Made by a program: the position numbers and the translations under genes | Shown: in pieces, positions 1 through 7,654 of the stretch | Layout of the letters: every line of letters begins with the position of its first letter | Position numbering within the stretch: the first letter of the stretch is position 1 | From: an uncultured Blautia sp. | GTDB taxonomy: Bacteria; Bacillota; Clostridia; Lachnospirales; Lachnospiraceae | Length of the DNA: 25,421 bases | Reading direction: 5' to 3' | Assembly (NCBI GenBank): GCA_900551715.1 | Contig: URXG01000033.1 | Coordinates: 1 to 25,421 of the forward strand | The notes under the pieces: generated by a model | What the model saw: only the letters and a program-made list of their open reading frames with translations | Databases searched by the model: none | Told to the model about the DNA's origin: nothing

Positions 1-60
1 TGAAGTAGGAATGAAACATAGAAGTTTATAACTTTTTATAAGTTTTCAGTAACGGCAGAT
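1..60 (+). other. AT-rich leader upstream of the HisA-like gene
   Basis: The first 60 bases contain no gene that can be supported. They are AT-rich, with short overlapping inverted repeats (AAGTT at 22-26, AACTT at 30-34, AAGTT at 40-44) that could form small hairpins. No convincing Shine-Dalgarno sequence precedes the ATG at 61. The HisA-like gene may belong to an operon that starts outside the window. Confidence 0.4.
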
Positions 61-831
61 ATGAGATTTCGACCATGTATTGACATTCACAACGGAAAAG
101 TAAAACAGATCGTAGGAGGCAGTCTGAAGGACGCAGGGGATCAGGCAAGTGAAAATTTTGTGTCCGGGCAGGATGCATCCTTTTATGCAGAATTATACGG
201 AAACGCAGGGCTGAAAGGCGGTCATGTGATCCTTCTGAACGGAGCAGATTCCCCCTATTATGAGGAGACCCAGAAGCAGGCACTTCTTGCACTGCATACT
301 TACCCAGGAGGACTTCAGCTTGGTGGTGGTGTACATCCGGAAAACGCCGAAAGCTATCTGGATGCAGGTGCAAGCCATGTGATCGTCACTTCCTATGTAT
401 TCCGAAATGGACAGCTTTCCTGGGAAAATCTCGAAAAGATGGTAAGAACTGTAGGCAGAGAGCATCTGGTTCTGGATCTGAGCTGCCGCAAAAAAGACGA
501 CAGATATTATATTGTAACTGACAGATGGCAGAAATTTACCAATGTACCGGTAACACTTGAAACTATGGAAGAATTGGGAGATCACTGCGATGAACTTCTG
601 GTCCACGCAGTAGATGTAGAAGGAAAAGCCAATGGAATCGAGACGGAACTGGCAGATCTTCTTTCTGCTTATGAGAAACGGCCTGTAACTTATGCCGGAG
701 GCGTGGGAAGCATGGAAGATATTGAACTTCTCCGTAAATATGGCAAAGGCAGACTGGACGTGACAGTGGGAAGTGCCCTGGATCTTTTTGGAGGCAGCAT
801 TCCATTTGAAGTGTTAAAAAACCTGAAATAA
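61..831 (+). CDS. hisA: Eukaryotic-type phosphoribosylformimino-AICAR ribotide isomerase (HisA/HIS6-like)
   Basis: This predicted cytoplasmic TIM-barrel enzyme opens the ribose ring of ProFAR to give PRFAR, the fourth step of histidine synthesis. The 256-residue protein resembles yeast HIS6 more than ordinary bacterial HisA. It has CIDIHNGKVKQIVGG near the N terminus, LQLGGGV, VIVTSYVF, LVLDLSCRKK, HAVDVEG and VTYAGGV followed by GSALDLFGG. D8 and D139 sit where the two catalytic aspartates of the family are expected. The start at 61 is supported by the family N terminus rather than by a ribosome binding site, which is weak. A nitroreductase follows 38 bases later, and no other his gene is present. 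The isomerase fold and eukaryotic-like subfamily are recognised from motifs; activity in this host is inferred. Confidence 0.85.
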   Translation: MRFRPCIDIHNGKVKQIVGGSLKDAGDQASENFVSGQDASFYAELYGNAGLKGGHVILLNGADSPYYEETQKQALLALHTYPGGLQLGGGVHPENAESYLDAGASHVIVTSYVFRNGQLSWENLEKMVRTVGREHLVLDLSCRKKDDRYYIVTDRWQKFTNVPVTLETMEELGDHCDELLVHAVDVEGKANGIETELADLLSAYEKRPVTYAGGVGSMEDIELLRKYGKGRLDVTVGSALDLFGGSIPFEVLKNLK

Positions 832-869
832 AGGTAAATAAATATACTAACAACAGGAGGAAAAAAACA

Positions 870-1391
870 ATGAGTGATGTATTAGAAGCAATCAAAAACA
901 GAAGAAGTATCCGTAAATACAAAGATACCATGGTGCCGGATGAGATCATCGATAAGATCATCGAGGCAGGTACTTATGCAGCTACCGGAAGGGGCAAACA
1001 GTCTCCGATTATCATTGCAGTTACCAACAAAGAACTTCGAGACAAACTTTCCGCAATGAATGCAAAATTTATGGGAGCAGATATTGATCCTTTTTACGGA
1101 GCCCCGGTAGTACTGATCGTACTGGCTGACAAGTCCAGACCTACATATCTTTACGATGGAAGTCTGGTAATGGGTAATCTGATGCTGGAGGCAGATGCGC
1201 TGGGAATCGGAAGCTGCTGGATCCACAGAGCAAAAGAAGAATTTGAAAGCGAAGAAGGCAAAGAGATTCTGAAATCTCTGGGAATCGAGGGAGATTATGA
1301 GGGAATCGGACATTGTGTCCTGGGCTATGCAGATGGCCCTGCACCGAAAGCAGCTCCAAGAAAAGATTCTTATGTATATTATGTAAAATAG
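870..1391 (+). CDS. Nitroreductase family protein
   Basis: This is a predicted FMN-dependent, NAD(P)H-using oxidoreductase of the nitroreductase superfamily, cytoplasmic and usually a homodimer. The 173-residue length is typical of short family members. The N-terminal IKNRRSIRKYKD motif matches the conserved FMN-phosphate-binding RRSxRxF/Y segment. The central YDGSLVMGNLMLEADALGIGSCWI stretch, seen as YDGSLVMGNLML and ALGIGSCWI, matches the second conserved block. GHCVLGYADG near residue 150 is the usual late glycine-containing motif. A strong AGGAGG lies 7 to 8 bases before the ATG. The gene lies 38 bases after the HisA-like gene and before a terminator, so the two are probably co-transcribed. 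The physiological substrate cannot be told; nitro compounds, quinones or flavins are all possible for this family. Confidence 0.9.
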   Translation: MSDVLEAIKNRRSIRKYKDTMVPDEIIDKIIEAGTYAATGRGKQSPIIIAVTNKELRDKLSAMNAKFMGADIDPFYGAPVVLIVLADKSRPTYLYDGSLVMGNLMLEADALGIGSCWIHRAKEEFESEEGKEILKSLGIEGDYEGIGHCVLGYADGPAPKAAPRKDSYVYYVK

Positions 1392-1430
1392 CAGTAACAA
1401 ATAACACCTGTATAATGATGGATAAACAAC

Positions 1431-1496
1431 AGGGGTCAATGGAAAGAACAGTTATTGAACATTTTCAGTAATTGATTTTACCATTGACCTCTTTTT
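1431..1496 (+). terminator. Rho-independent terminator after nitroreductase
   Basis: An inverted repeat pairs AGGGGTCAATGG (1431-1442) with CCATTGACCTCT (1481-1492), with one G-U pair. A second inner stem (TTATTGAA with TTCAGTAA) extends it, and a TTTTT run follows. It closes the HisA/nitroreductase unit. Confidence 0.8.
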
Positions 1497-1501
1497 GTCC
1501 A

Positions 1502-1531
1502 TTGAAAAAGAATTAAAAAAATGAATATAAT
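1502..1531 (+). promoter_or_regulatory. Sigma-A-type promoter for the radical SAM gene
   Basis: TTGAAA at 1502-1507 and TATAAT at 1526-1531 are separated by 18 bases. They lie directly after a terminator and about 75 bases before the next start codon. The -10 box is a perfect consensus. The predicted leader of about 70 bases contains no recognised riboswitch. Confidence 0.65.
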
Positions 1532-1607
1532 GAGACTGATAAAAAAATAACTATTACCGAAAGGCTTTCTTTTAAAGAACAGACGGAAAGCAGAGGAGGA
1601 AAGAGAA

Positions 1608-3002
1608 ATGAACAAACTTACACATGCAGCGGCAAAAAAGGTGTTTTCAGGGATTGCGGATTATGCCATCGGACAGGTGCACAAAAATCCGGAAGAAGCG
1701 TATACCAAGATTATTGACACTGCAGAAAAACATATGAAAGATTTTGGCATAGGTGTAAACTGGGATTATCTCAGACGAGTAGCCTGTGATCCGAAATGTA
1801 CATTAAATCGTTATGTAACATCCATGGTAAATGAGCTTCATCCCAATGTACTAAAAACCACACTGATGAATCTGGGATTTGAGGCAATTTATAATGGAAC
1901 CAAGACAATACGTGAGATGAGACAGATCCATAACTGTAATATTCCATGGATCATCCTTATGGACCCGACCAGTGCATGTAATCTTCACTGTACAGGATGC
2001 TGGGCAGCAGAATATGGAAATAAGCTGAATCTGTCTTTTGAAGATATGGATTCTATTGTTACACAGGGTAAAGAACTGGGGATTTACTTCTACATGATGA
2101 CCGGTGGAGAACCAATGGTCAGAAAGAAAGATATCATTGAACTTTGCAGAAAACATAATGACTGTGTATTCTTTGCATACACCAATGGTACTTTGGTAGA
2201 CGAAGCTCTCTGCAAACAGATGCAGGAAGTAGGAAATCTGTTCCTTGCACTGAGTGTAGAAGGTGAGCCGGAAGTCAATGACCTTCGCCGTGGTGAGGGT
2301 GTTTACGGCAAAGTTATGCATGCCATGGATCTTTTGAAAGAACATGGACTGGTATTTGGTACTTCTATTTGTTATACAAGTGCCAATTATAAGAGTGTTA
2401 CCAGTGATGAATTTATTCAGATGCTAATAGAAAAAGGATGCCGTTATGCTCTGTATTTCCATTATATGCCGGTTGGAAATGCAGCATCTGTTGATCTGCT
2501 TCTGAATCCGGAACAGCGAGTTTATGTAAAGAATCGTGTAAGAGAGATCCGTAATATGGAACATGGTCCTGGAATCTTTACTATGGACTTCCAGAATGAT
2601 GGTGAATTCGTAGGCGGATGTATCGCAGGTGGAAGAAATTACTTCCATATTAATGCGAACGGTGATGCAGAACCATGTGTATTTATCCATTATTCCAATG
2701 GAAACATTCACGAAAATACAATTCTGGAAATCCTGAAACAGCCTTTGTTTATGGCATATCATGATAACCAGCCATTTAATGATAATATGTTCCGTCCATG
2801 CCCGATGCTGGAAAATCCGGAAATCCTTCAGCGTCTGGTAAAAGAGACAGGGGCACATTCCACAGACCTTGAATCTCAGGAGACAGCAGAGCATCTTTGC
2901 AGCAAATGTACCCATTATGCACAGGAATGGGCACCGGTAGCTGACAAACTGTGGGAAGAAAGCAAAAAAGCCAAAGCAGAAAAAGCAGCTGCAAAGGCAT
3001 AA
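1608..3002 (+). CDS. Radical SAM protein with SPASM/twitch-like C-terminal region, function unknown
   Basis: This predicted radical SAM enzyme generates a 5'-deoxyadenosyl radical from SAM with a 4Fe-4S cluster. The cluster motif CNLHCTGC places ligands at C124, C128 and C131, followed by MMTGGEP, the usual SAM-binding GGE segment. About 110 residues precede the radical SAM core, including a NLGFEAIYNGTKTIREM segment. The C-terminal third has further cysteines: one in GGCIAGG, one in GDAEPC, one in FRPCP, and the late CSKC pair. This suggests one or two auxiliary clusters of the SPASM/twitch type. The extreme C terminus is Lys/Ala-rich. A strong GGAGG lies upstream, and the gene has its own promoter and terminator. 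No candidate peptide substrate or partner enzyme lies beside it, so no reaction can be assigned. Confidence 0.85.
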   Translation: MNKLTHAAAKKVFSGIADYAIGQVHKNPEEAYTKIIDTAEKHMKDFGIGVNWDYLRRVACDPKCTLNRYVTSMVNELHPNVLKTTLMNLGFEAIYNGTKTIREMRQIHNCNIPWIILMDPTSACNLHCTGCWAAEYGNKLNLSFEDMDSIVTQGKELGIYFYMMTGGEPMVRKKDIIELCRKHNDCVFFAYTNGTLVDEALCKQMQEVGNLFLALSVEGEPEVNDLRRGEGVYGKVMHAMDLLKEHGLVFGTSICYTSANYKSVTSDEFIQMLIEKGCRYALYFHYMPVGNAASVDLLLNPEQRVYVKNRVREIRNMEHGPGIFTMDFQNDGEFVGGCIAGGRNYFHINANGDAEPCVFIHYSNGNIHENTILEILKQPLFMAYHDNQPFNDNMFRPCPMLENPEILQRLVKETGAHSTDLESQETAEHLCSKCTHYAQEWAPVADKLWEESKKAKAEKAAAKA

Positions 3003-3040
3003 AACAGTTCAATAAATAATAACCAAAATAGCCAATAAAA

Positions 3041-3089
3041 AGCAGAAACTCTCATGGCAGGTGCTGTGGGAGTTTTTGCTTTCTTTTTT
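3041..3089 (+). terminator. Rho-independent terminator after radical SAM gene
   Basis: AGCAGAAACTCTCATGGC (from 3041) pairs with GCTGTGGGAGTTTTTGCT, with a few mismatches or wobbles, around a short AGGT loop. A TTCTTTTTT tract follows. It separates the radical SAM gene from the cytidylyltransferase. Confidence 0.8.
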
Positions 3090-3151
3090 GTATGGTTTGT
3101 ATTAAAATAAGAAGAGCTATATCAAACGAAAAAAAGGATTGGAGAAAATAT

Positions 3152-3928
3152 ATGAAAGTTGTTATTCTGGCAGGAGGTTTTGGCACAAGGATCAGTGAAG
3201 AAAGTCATCTGAAACCAAAGCCCATGATCGAGATCGGGGAGAAGCCGATTCTCTGGCATATTATGAAGATGTATTCCAGATATGGATTTAATGAATTTGT
3301 AATCTGCTGTGGCTACAAGCAGCATGTGATCAAGGAGTGGTTTGCAGATTATTACCTGCACAACAGCAATATCACCTTTGATTTTACCCAGGAAAACAAG
3401 ATGATCGTTCATAACACTGCACTGGAACCATGGAAGGTTACGCTGGTAGATACCGGACTGAATACCATGACCGGAGGTCGTATCAAGAGAATCCGGGAAT
3501 ATCTGGACGGAGATACTTTCATGCTCACATATGGGGATGGAGTGTCTGATGTTAATATAGAAGAACTTCTGAAGTATCACAGATCTCATGGTAAAATGGC
3601 TACCATTACAGCGGCTCAGCCAGGAGGACGATTTGGGATTCTGGATATTGAGAACGATGGCAGTATCACCAACTTCAAAGAAAAGAAAAAAGAGGACGGT
3701 GGCTGGATCAATGCCGGATTTATGGTACTGGAGCAGTCAATCATAGATCTGATCGAAGGAGACGAGACTGTCTTTGAAAAGGAACCTCTGGTGGAGGCAG
3801 CACGTATGGGACAGCTGAATGCATATCGCCACAAAGGATTCTGGCAGTGCATGGATACCCTTCGTGAGAAAAATATGCTGGAAGCTTTGTGGCAGTCCGG
3901 CAATGCTCCATGGAAAACCTGGGATTAA
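3152..3928 (+). CDS. rfbF: Glucose-1-phosphate cytidylyltransferase
   Basis: This enzyme transfers CMP from CTP to alpha-D-glucose 1-phosphate to make CDP-glucose, the entry point to CDP-dideoxysugars. The N terminus MKVVILAGGFGTRISEES is the nucleotidyltransferase signature. LKPKPMIEIGEKPILWHIM carries the RfbF-type PKPMIEIG motif, seen here as KPMIEIG followed by PILWHIM. LTYGDGVSDVNI contains the metal-binding Asp, and GGRFG and GGWINAGFMV follow. The 258-residue protein starting at 3152 matches the family's usual ~257 residues. That ATG has a GGAG at 3141-3144, whereas the in-frame ATG at 3092 would add about 20 residues before the nucleotide-binding motif. The usual partners (CDP-glucose dehydratase, aminotransferase-like dehydrase) are not in the window. 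It leads a run of unrelated housekeeping genes. Confidence 0.92.
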   Translation: MKVVILAGGFGTRISEESHLKPKPMIEIGEKPILWHIMKMYSRYGFNEFVICCGYKQHVIKEWFADYYLHNSNITFDFTQENKMIVHNTALEPWKVTLVDTGLNTMTGGRIKRIREYLDGDTFMLTYGDGVSDVNIEELLKYHRSHGKMATITAAQPGGRFGILDIENDGSITNFKEKKKEDGGWINAGFMVLEQSIIDLIEGDETVFEKEPLVEAARMGQLNAYRHKGFWQCMDTLREKNMLEALWQSGNAPWKTWD

Positions 3929-3949
3929 AGATAAGATGGAGGGAATCGA

Positions 3950-4129
3950 TTGAAAGGGAGCAGCTGCGATTATTGTGCAAATTTTGTATATGATGAGGAC
4001 AGTGAAAGCTATTACTGTGATATAAATCTGGATGAAGACGAGTATTACCGCTTTATCAGCAGCGACTACAAAGAGTGTCCTTATTATCGTTCCGGTGACG
4101 AGTACAAAGTGATCCGCCACCAGATGTAA
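3950..4129 (+). CDS. Small Cys-containing DUF6472-like protein (TTG start)
   Basis: This short gene encodes 59 residues and starts with TTG at 3950, preceded by GGAGG at 3938-3942 with 7 bases between. The ATG at 3936 is out of frame. The product begins (M)KGSSCDYCANFVYDEDS and continues with YYCDINLDEDEYYRF, KECPYYRSGDEYKVIRHQM at the end. Cysteines are arranged as CxxC, a single Cys about 16 residues later, and a CPYY motif. Together with many acidic and Tyr residues this suggests a small zinc-ribbon-like fold. The layout resembles the DUF6472 family of Clostridia, from memory of the family pattern. It sits between the cytidylyltransferase and the OGG-type glycosylase. No function is known. 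Confidence 0.8.
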   Translation: MKGSSCDYCANFVYDEDSESYYCDINLDEDEYYRFISSDYKECPYYRSGDEYKVIRHQM

Positions 4130-4188
4130 AGAAAATCAGTCTGATAAATGTGGAAAAGAATGAAAAACGAAAGAAGTATAGTGGATAA

Positions 4189-4998
4189 ATGATTACGGTG
4201 GAACTTGATAACTTCAGTATGAAGGAGATCTGCCAGTCAGGGCAGTGTTTCAGGATGAAAGAAACAGAAAAAAATACCTTTGAACTGATAGCAGGAGATA
4301 AATATCTGAAAGTCACTCAGGAAGGGACGATAGTAAATTTTCACTGCAGTGATGTGGAGTTTCTTTGTTATTGGGTACTTTATTTTGATCTGGACGCAGA
4401 TTACGAGAAGTATATAGATGCCATCAATCCAAGGGACAGTTATCTGGTCCAGGCAGCAGAAGCAGGCAGAGGTATTCGTATTCTCAGGCAGGATCTCTGG
4501 GAGATGATCATAACTTTTCTTATTTCTCAGCAGAACAATATTACCAGGATCAGAGGATGCGTGGAACGACTCTGCCAGCATTATGGGAAGCATCTTAAAG
4601 CAGAAGACGGAACAGAATATTATGCTTTTCCAACACCGGAAGAGTTGGTGAAAGCTACTGAGGAGGAACTCAGGGCTCTTGGCATGGGCTACAGAGCCAG
4701 ATATCTGGTGGAAACTTCCAGAAGTATCTGTCAGGGTGAGATTTCTCTGGAAAAAATTCAGTCCATGCATTATTACGGAAGGGCACGAAAGGAACTGCTG
4801 AAATTAAGCGGAGTAGGCGAAAAGGTGGCAGACTGCATCTGTCTGTTTGCCCTTCATCATATGGATGCATTTCCGGTGGATACTCATATAAAGCAGGTAC
4901 TGGATGCTCATTACAGAAGAGGCTTCCCAAACAGAAGATATCGTGGAATGCGTGGGATCATGCAGCAGTATATCTTTTACTACGAATTGATAAAATAA
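4189..4998 (+). CDS. ogg: 8-oxoguanine DNA glycosylase/AP lyase, OGG1 type
   Basis: This bifunctional base-excision repair enzyme removes 8-oxoguanine and then cleaves the strand by beta-elimination. The 269-residue protein has the N-terminal OGG domain with SGQCFRM, and FLISQQNNITRIRG, which is typical of the HhH-GPD superfamily. The helix-hairpin-helix is LSGVGEKVADCICLFAL (residues 206-222). K212 aligns with the Schiff-base lysine of human OGG1, and D231 in FPVDTHIKQV aligns with the catalytic aspartate. It lacks the four-Cys iron-sulfur loop of EndoIII and MutY at the C terminus. The ribosome binding site is weak (GTGGA just upstream). It lies 59 bases after the small Cys protein and 21 bases before a permease gene, probably in one transcript. 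Confidence 0.9.
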   Translation: MITVELDNFSMKEICQSGQCFRMKETEKNTFELIAGDKYLKVTQEGTIVNFHCSDVEFLCYWVLYFDLDADYEKYIDAINPRDSYLVQAAEAGRGIRILRQDLWEMIITFLISQQNNITRIRGCVERLCQHYGKHLKAEDGTEYYAFPTPEELVKATEEELRALGMGYRARYLVETSRSICQGEISLEKIQSMHYYGRARKELLKLSGVGEKVADCICLFALHHMDAFPVDTHIKQVLDAHYRRGFPNRRYRGMRGIMQQYIFYYELIK

Positions 4999-5019
4999 GA
5001 GGAAAACAGGGAGAGAGTT

Positions 5020-5787
5020 GTGAATACTTATGTTATATATGGAATCGTTTGTTTTTTTGTTTTTATGGCAGGATTTGTTGATGCCATTGCCGGAGGAGGA
5101 GGACTGATTTCACTTCCGGCATATATGATCGCAGGTCTGCCAGCGCATACAGCTATTGCAACTAATAAGATGAGCAGCAGCATGGGAACAACTGTTGCAT
5201 CCTGGCATTATTTCAGACAGGGATTTATGAAGTGGAAACTTTGTATTCCTGGAATTGTGGGAGCTATTGTGGGATCCAGCCTTGGAGCCAGACTCACCCT
5301 GCTGATTCCGGAAAATGTATTAAAAATTGCCATGCTGATTGTTTTGCCGGTTATTTTGTTTTATGTGACAAAAAGCAAAACTCTGAGTGGAGAAGCTGAG
5401 AACAGAGAAGAGGTGATCAATAGGACACTGATTTTTAAATGCGTCCTGATCGCACTGGCCATTGGTGTATATGATGGAATTTATGGACCTGGAACAGGAA
5501 CCTTCCTGATGCTCCTTTTTTCTGGATTTTGCCGTATGACCATGAATGATGCAGCAGGAACTACCAAGGCCATCAACCTGACTACTAATATTACGGCACT
5601 GATAGTGTTTATCATGAATGGTAAAGTGCTTCTGGGACTGGGGATTACAGCCGGTATCTGCAATATGATCGGCAACTTTCTGGGAAGCCACTGTTTCACA
5701 GATAAAGGAACCAAAATTGTGAAACCGATTATGATCGTGGTGATTGTGATCTTCTTTATAAAGGTGCTTACAGAACTGATCGGATAA
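5020..5787 (+). CDS. TauE/SafE family membrane permease
   Basis: This is a predicted polytopic inner-membrane protein of the TauE/SafE (DUF81) family, whose members export sulfite, sulfoacetate or related organic anions. The 255-residue product has roughly eight hydrophobic segments. It carries the family hallmark GFVDAIAGGGGLISLP near residues 18-33 and repeats the pattern in the second half as YDGIYGPGTGTFLML. TNKMSSSMGT and AINLTTNITAL are the matching conserved asparagine-containing segments. The start codon is GTG at 5020 with GGGAGAG upstream; the nearby ATG at 5030 is out of frame. It follows the glycosylase by 21 bases. The substrate cannot be deduced, since family members differ widely. 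Confidence 0.88.
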   Translation: MNTYVIYGIVCFFVFMAGFVDAIAGGGGLISLPAYMIAGLPAHTAIATNKMSSSMGTTVASWHYFRQGFMKWKLCIPGIVGAIVGSSLGARLTLLIPENVLKIAMLIVLPVILFYVTKSKTLSGEAENREEVINRTLIFKCVLIALAIGVYDGIYGPGTGTFLMLLFSGFCRMTMNDAAGTTKAINLTTNITALIVFIMNGKVLLGLGITAGICNMIGNFLGSHCFTDKGTKIVKPIMIVVIVIFFIKVLTELIG

Positions 5788-5859
5788 AAGATATAATAAA
5801 GAAGAAAAGACAGCAAAAGATGACAGATTACAAAAAAAGCTGTGTAAGGGAGGCATCAT

Positions 5860-7404
5860 ATGAGTTATTTTGTAAAAGTTCTTGCTGATGTGCTGGGAGT
5901 TCTGTATCAGAATACAGGGGCGGCACTTCTTCTGGCAGCACTTGCCATGTGTATCTATATTCTGGGAAAGAAGCAGGGTGCAGGTCCGGTGGTTCAGGCG
6001 TGGATCAGACAATTTCGTACCAGCAGCAGTTTCCGGAATTATTTTTTCCTGATCTTTTATACAGGGATCATTTTGTTCCACACACTGCTCTGTCAGAAGA
6101 TCAGTGGTAATCCACTGGCAAATATTTCAGGGAACTGGGGAATTTATGACATAGCCAGAAAATTATATACAGATAATGCAGTAAATTTCCTGATGTTTGC
6201 TCCTCTTATCATACTTCTTTTTCAGGCAAGAGAAGAGAAAGACCATACCAAAAAAATGCCGGTTCAGCAGGTGTTGGTTCAGGGAACGGAGATCAGTTTC
6301 AGTATTTCCCTTGGTATTGAACTTTGTCAGCTGTTTCTGAAAATTGGCAGATTTCAGCTGACAGATCTGTTTTTCTGTACTCTTGGAGGTGTTGTCGGAG
6401 GTACGCTTTACTGGGGATATGGTCGTTTTCGTAAGAAGATCACTGAATACATAAAAGAACTTGGCGGCTGGAATATCCGCCGGTGGAAACCTCTTACAGA
6501 AAAAGAAATAGAGGAGAAGGCGCTGCGTGCAGCGGATATTCCACAAGACATGAAAACAGAAACTGACAGTGCCAGAGAAGAGATTCAGGAAGAACCAGAA
6601 GATCTGGACCCACGGTATGAAGCGATTGAGGCACTTGTACGCGAAGCAGGTGATAAGCTGCGAAATGCCAGACCAGGAGAAGAAAACATCCACAAAAAAG
6701 AAGGTCTTGCCAATTTCTGTACAGATTATGACACAGCGATCCAGAGTTTTCTGATCGCGGGATTAAGTGAGATTCTGCCGGGAGCTGCATTCTTTGGAGA
6801 AGAGGATACAGAAGGGAATTCCGGTGCGCAGGCAGAGGGAGAATTTACTTTCTATATAGATCCTATTGACGGAACTACCAACTTCATGTTTGACTATCAC
6901 CACAGCTGTATTTCTGTTGGATTGGCACACAGAGAACAGTTGATCGCAGGATTTGTATATCATCCGTATATAGATGAAATGTATGTAGGTGTCCGGGGCA
7001 AAGGAAGCTATCTCAATGGCAGACGTCTGACGCCTGAGGATAAGCCGGTAGAAGAGGGTATCGTAGAATTTGGCTGTGCCCGTTATAATGAGAATGGTAT
7101 TGACTGGCTGTTTCGGGTGGTAAAAGACATGTTCCAGAACAGTCTGTCTATCCGGTGTGGTGGTTCCGCAGCACTGGGGCTCTGCAGGGCAGCCTCCGGA
7201 AGCAATACCGTATATCTGGAGCTGAAACTGCAGCCCTATGATTATGCGGCTGCTTCAGTGATCCTTGAAGAAGCCGGTGGGATGATCACCCAGATCGATG
7301 GAAGCTCCATTACTTTCCATGAGGGATGTTCCATTATCGGTGGTACTCCTTCCGCATGGAGAGAAAGCAAAGAAGCATTTGAGAAATACAGGGAAGAGAA
7401 TTAA
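5860..7404 (+). CDS. VanZ-like membrane domain fused to inositol monophosphatase family domain
   Basis: This is a 514-residue two-part protein. Residues 1 to about 200 are hydrophobic with several membrane segments and resemble VanZ-like proteins (for example NFLMFAPLIILL and SLGIELCQLFLKIGRFQLTD). A charged linker follows (about 205-250). Residues about 250-510 are an inositol monophosphatase/FBPase-like domain, a Mg-dependent, Li-sensitive phosphatase family. Metal ligands are visible as GEED (E314), DPIDGTTNF (D334 and D337) and PYDYAAASVILEEAGG (D461, where the usual motif is WDxAA). GGSAALGLC is the usual substrate-side segment. The AGGGAGG-type site precedes ATG 5860. The phosphatase domain would face the cytoplasm if VanZ topology holds. 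The fusion implies a membrane-tethered phosphatase; its substrate is unknown. Confidence 0.85.
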   Translation: MSYFVKVLADVLGVLYQNTGAALLLAALAMCIYILGKKQGAGPVVQAWIRQFRTSSSFRNYFFLIFYTGIILFHTLLCQKISGNPLANISGNWGIYDIARKLYTDNAVNFLMFAPLIILLFQAREEKDHTKKMPVQQVLVQGTEISFSISLGIELCQLFLKIGRFQLTDLFFCTLGGVVGGTLYWGYGRFRKKITEYIKELGGWNIRRWKPLTEKEIEEKALRAADIPQDMKTETDSAREEIQEEPEDLDPRYEAIEALVREAGDKLRNARPGEENIHKKEGLANFCTDYDTAIQSFLIAGLSEILPGAAFFGEEDTEGNSGAQAEGEFTFYIDPIDGTTNFMFDYHHSCISVGLAHREQLIAGFVYHPYIDEMYVGVRGKGSYLNGRRLTPEDKPVEEGIVEFGCARYNENGIDWLFRVVKDMFQNSLSIRCGGSAALGLCRAASGSNTVYLELKLQPYDYAAASVILEEAGGMITQIDGSSITFHEGCSIIGGTPSAWRESKEAFEKYREEN

Positions 7405-7422
7405 ATAAGTTAAGTAAAACAG

Positions 7423-7481
7423 AAACCTGTTGCGGTTTTTCGGAAGAACAGAAAGCTCCGGAAAATTGTAGCAGGTTTTTT
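7423..7481 (+). terminator. Rho-independent terminator after VanZ-IMPase gene
   Basis: AAACCTGTTGC (from 7423) pairs imperfectly with GTAGCAGGTTT, followed by TTTT. An inner TTTTCGGAAG/CTCCGGAAAA stem lengthens the hairpin. It ends the unit that starts at 3152. Confidence 0.75.
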
Positions 7482-7584
7482 GCATAAGTGAATTTTATAC
7501 CGCTTTTATTGAGAAAAAACACACAATAAGCATATTAATGAGAAAAAAAGTCAAATTGAAGATTAGAAAAAGCTAACAGTTAGG

Positions 7585-7613
7585 TAGACGAAACTAAAGT
7601 TTTATGGTATAAA
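7585..7613 (+). promoter_or_regulatory. Promoter of the large surface protein with nearby TTAG repeats
   Basis: TAGACG (7585-7590) and TATAAA (7608-7613) are separated by 17 bases, about 40 bases before the start codon. Repeated TTAG-containing words surround it: GATTAGAAAA at 7561, GTTAGGTAGACGAAAC across the -35 box, and GTTAGACAAAACGAAC after the -10 box. CTAACAGTTAG just upstream is an inverted repeat. These may be operators; no regulator can be named. The rest of 7482-7654 is AT-rich without a gene. Confidence 0.55.
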
Positions 7614-7654
7614 ATATATGGTTAGACAAAACGAACGTAAACAGGAGGAAAGAG

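Noticed and set aside
3092..3151. A longer N terminus for the cytidylyltransferase from the ATG at 3092.
   Set aside because: It would add about 20 residues before the nucleotide-binding motif, while the ATG at 3152 has a good ribosome binding site and gives the family length.
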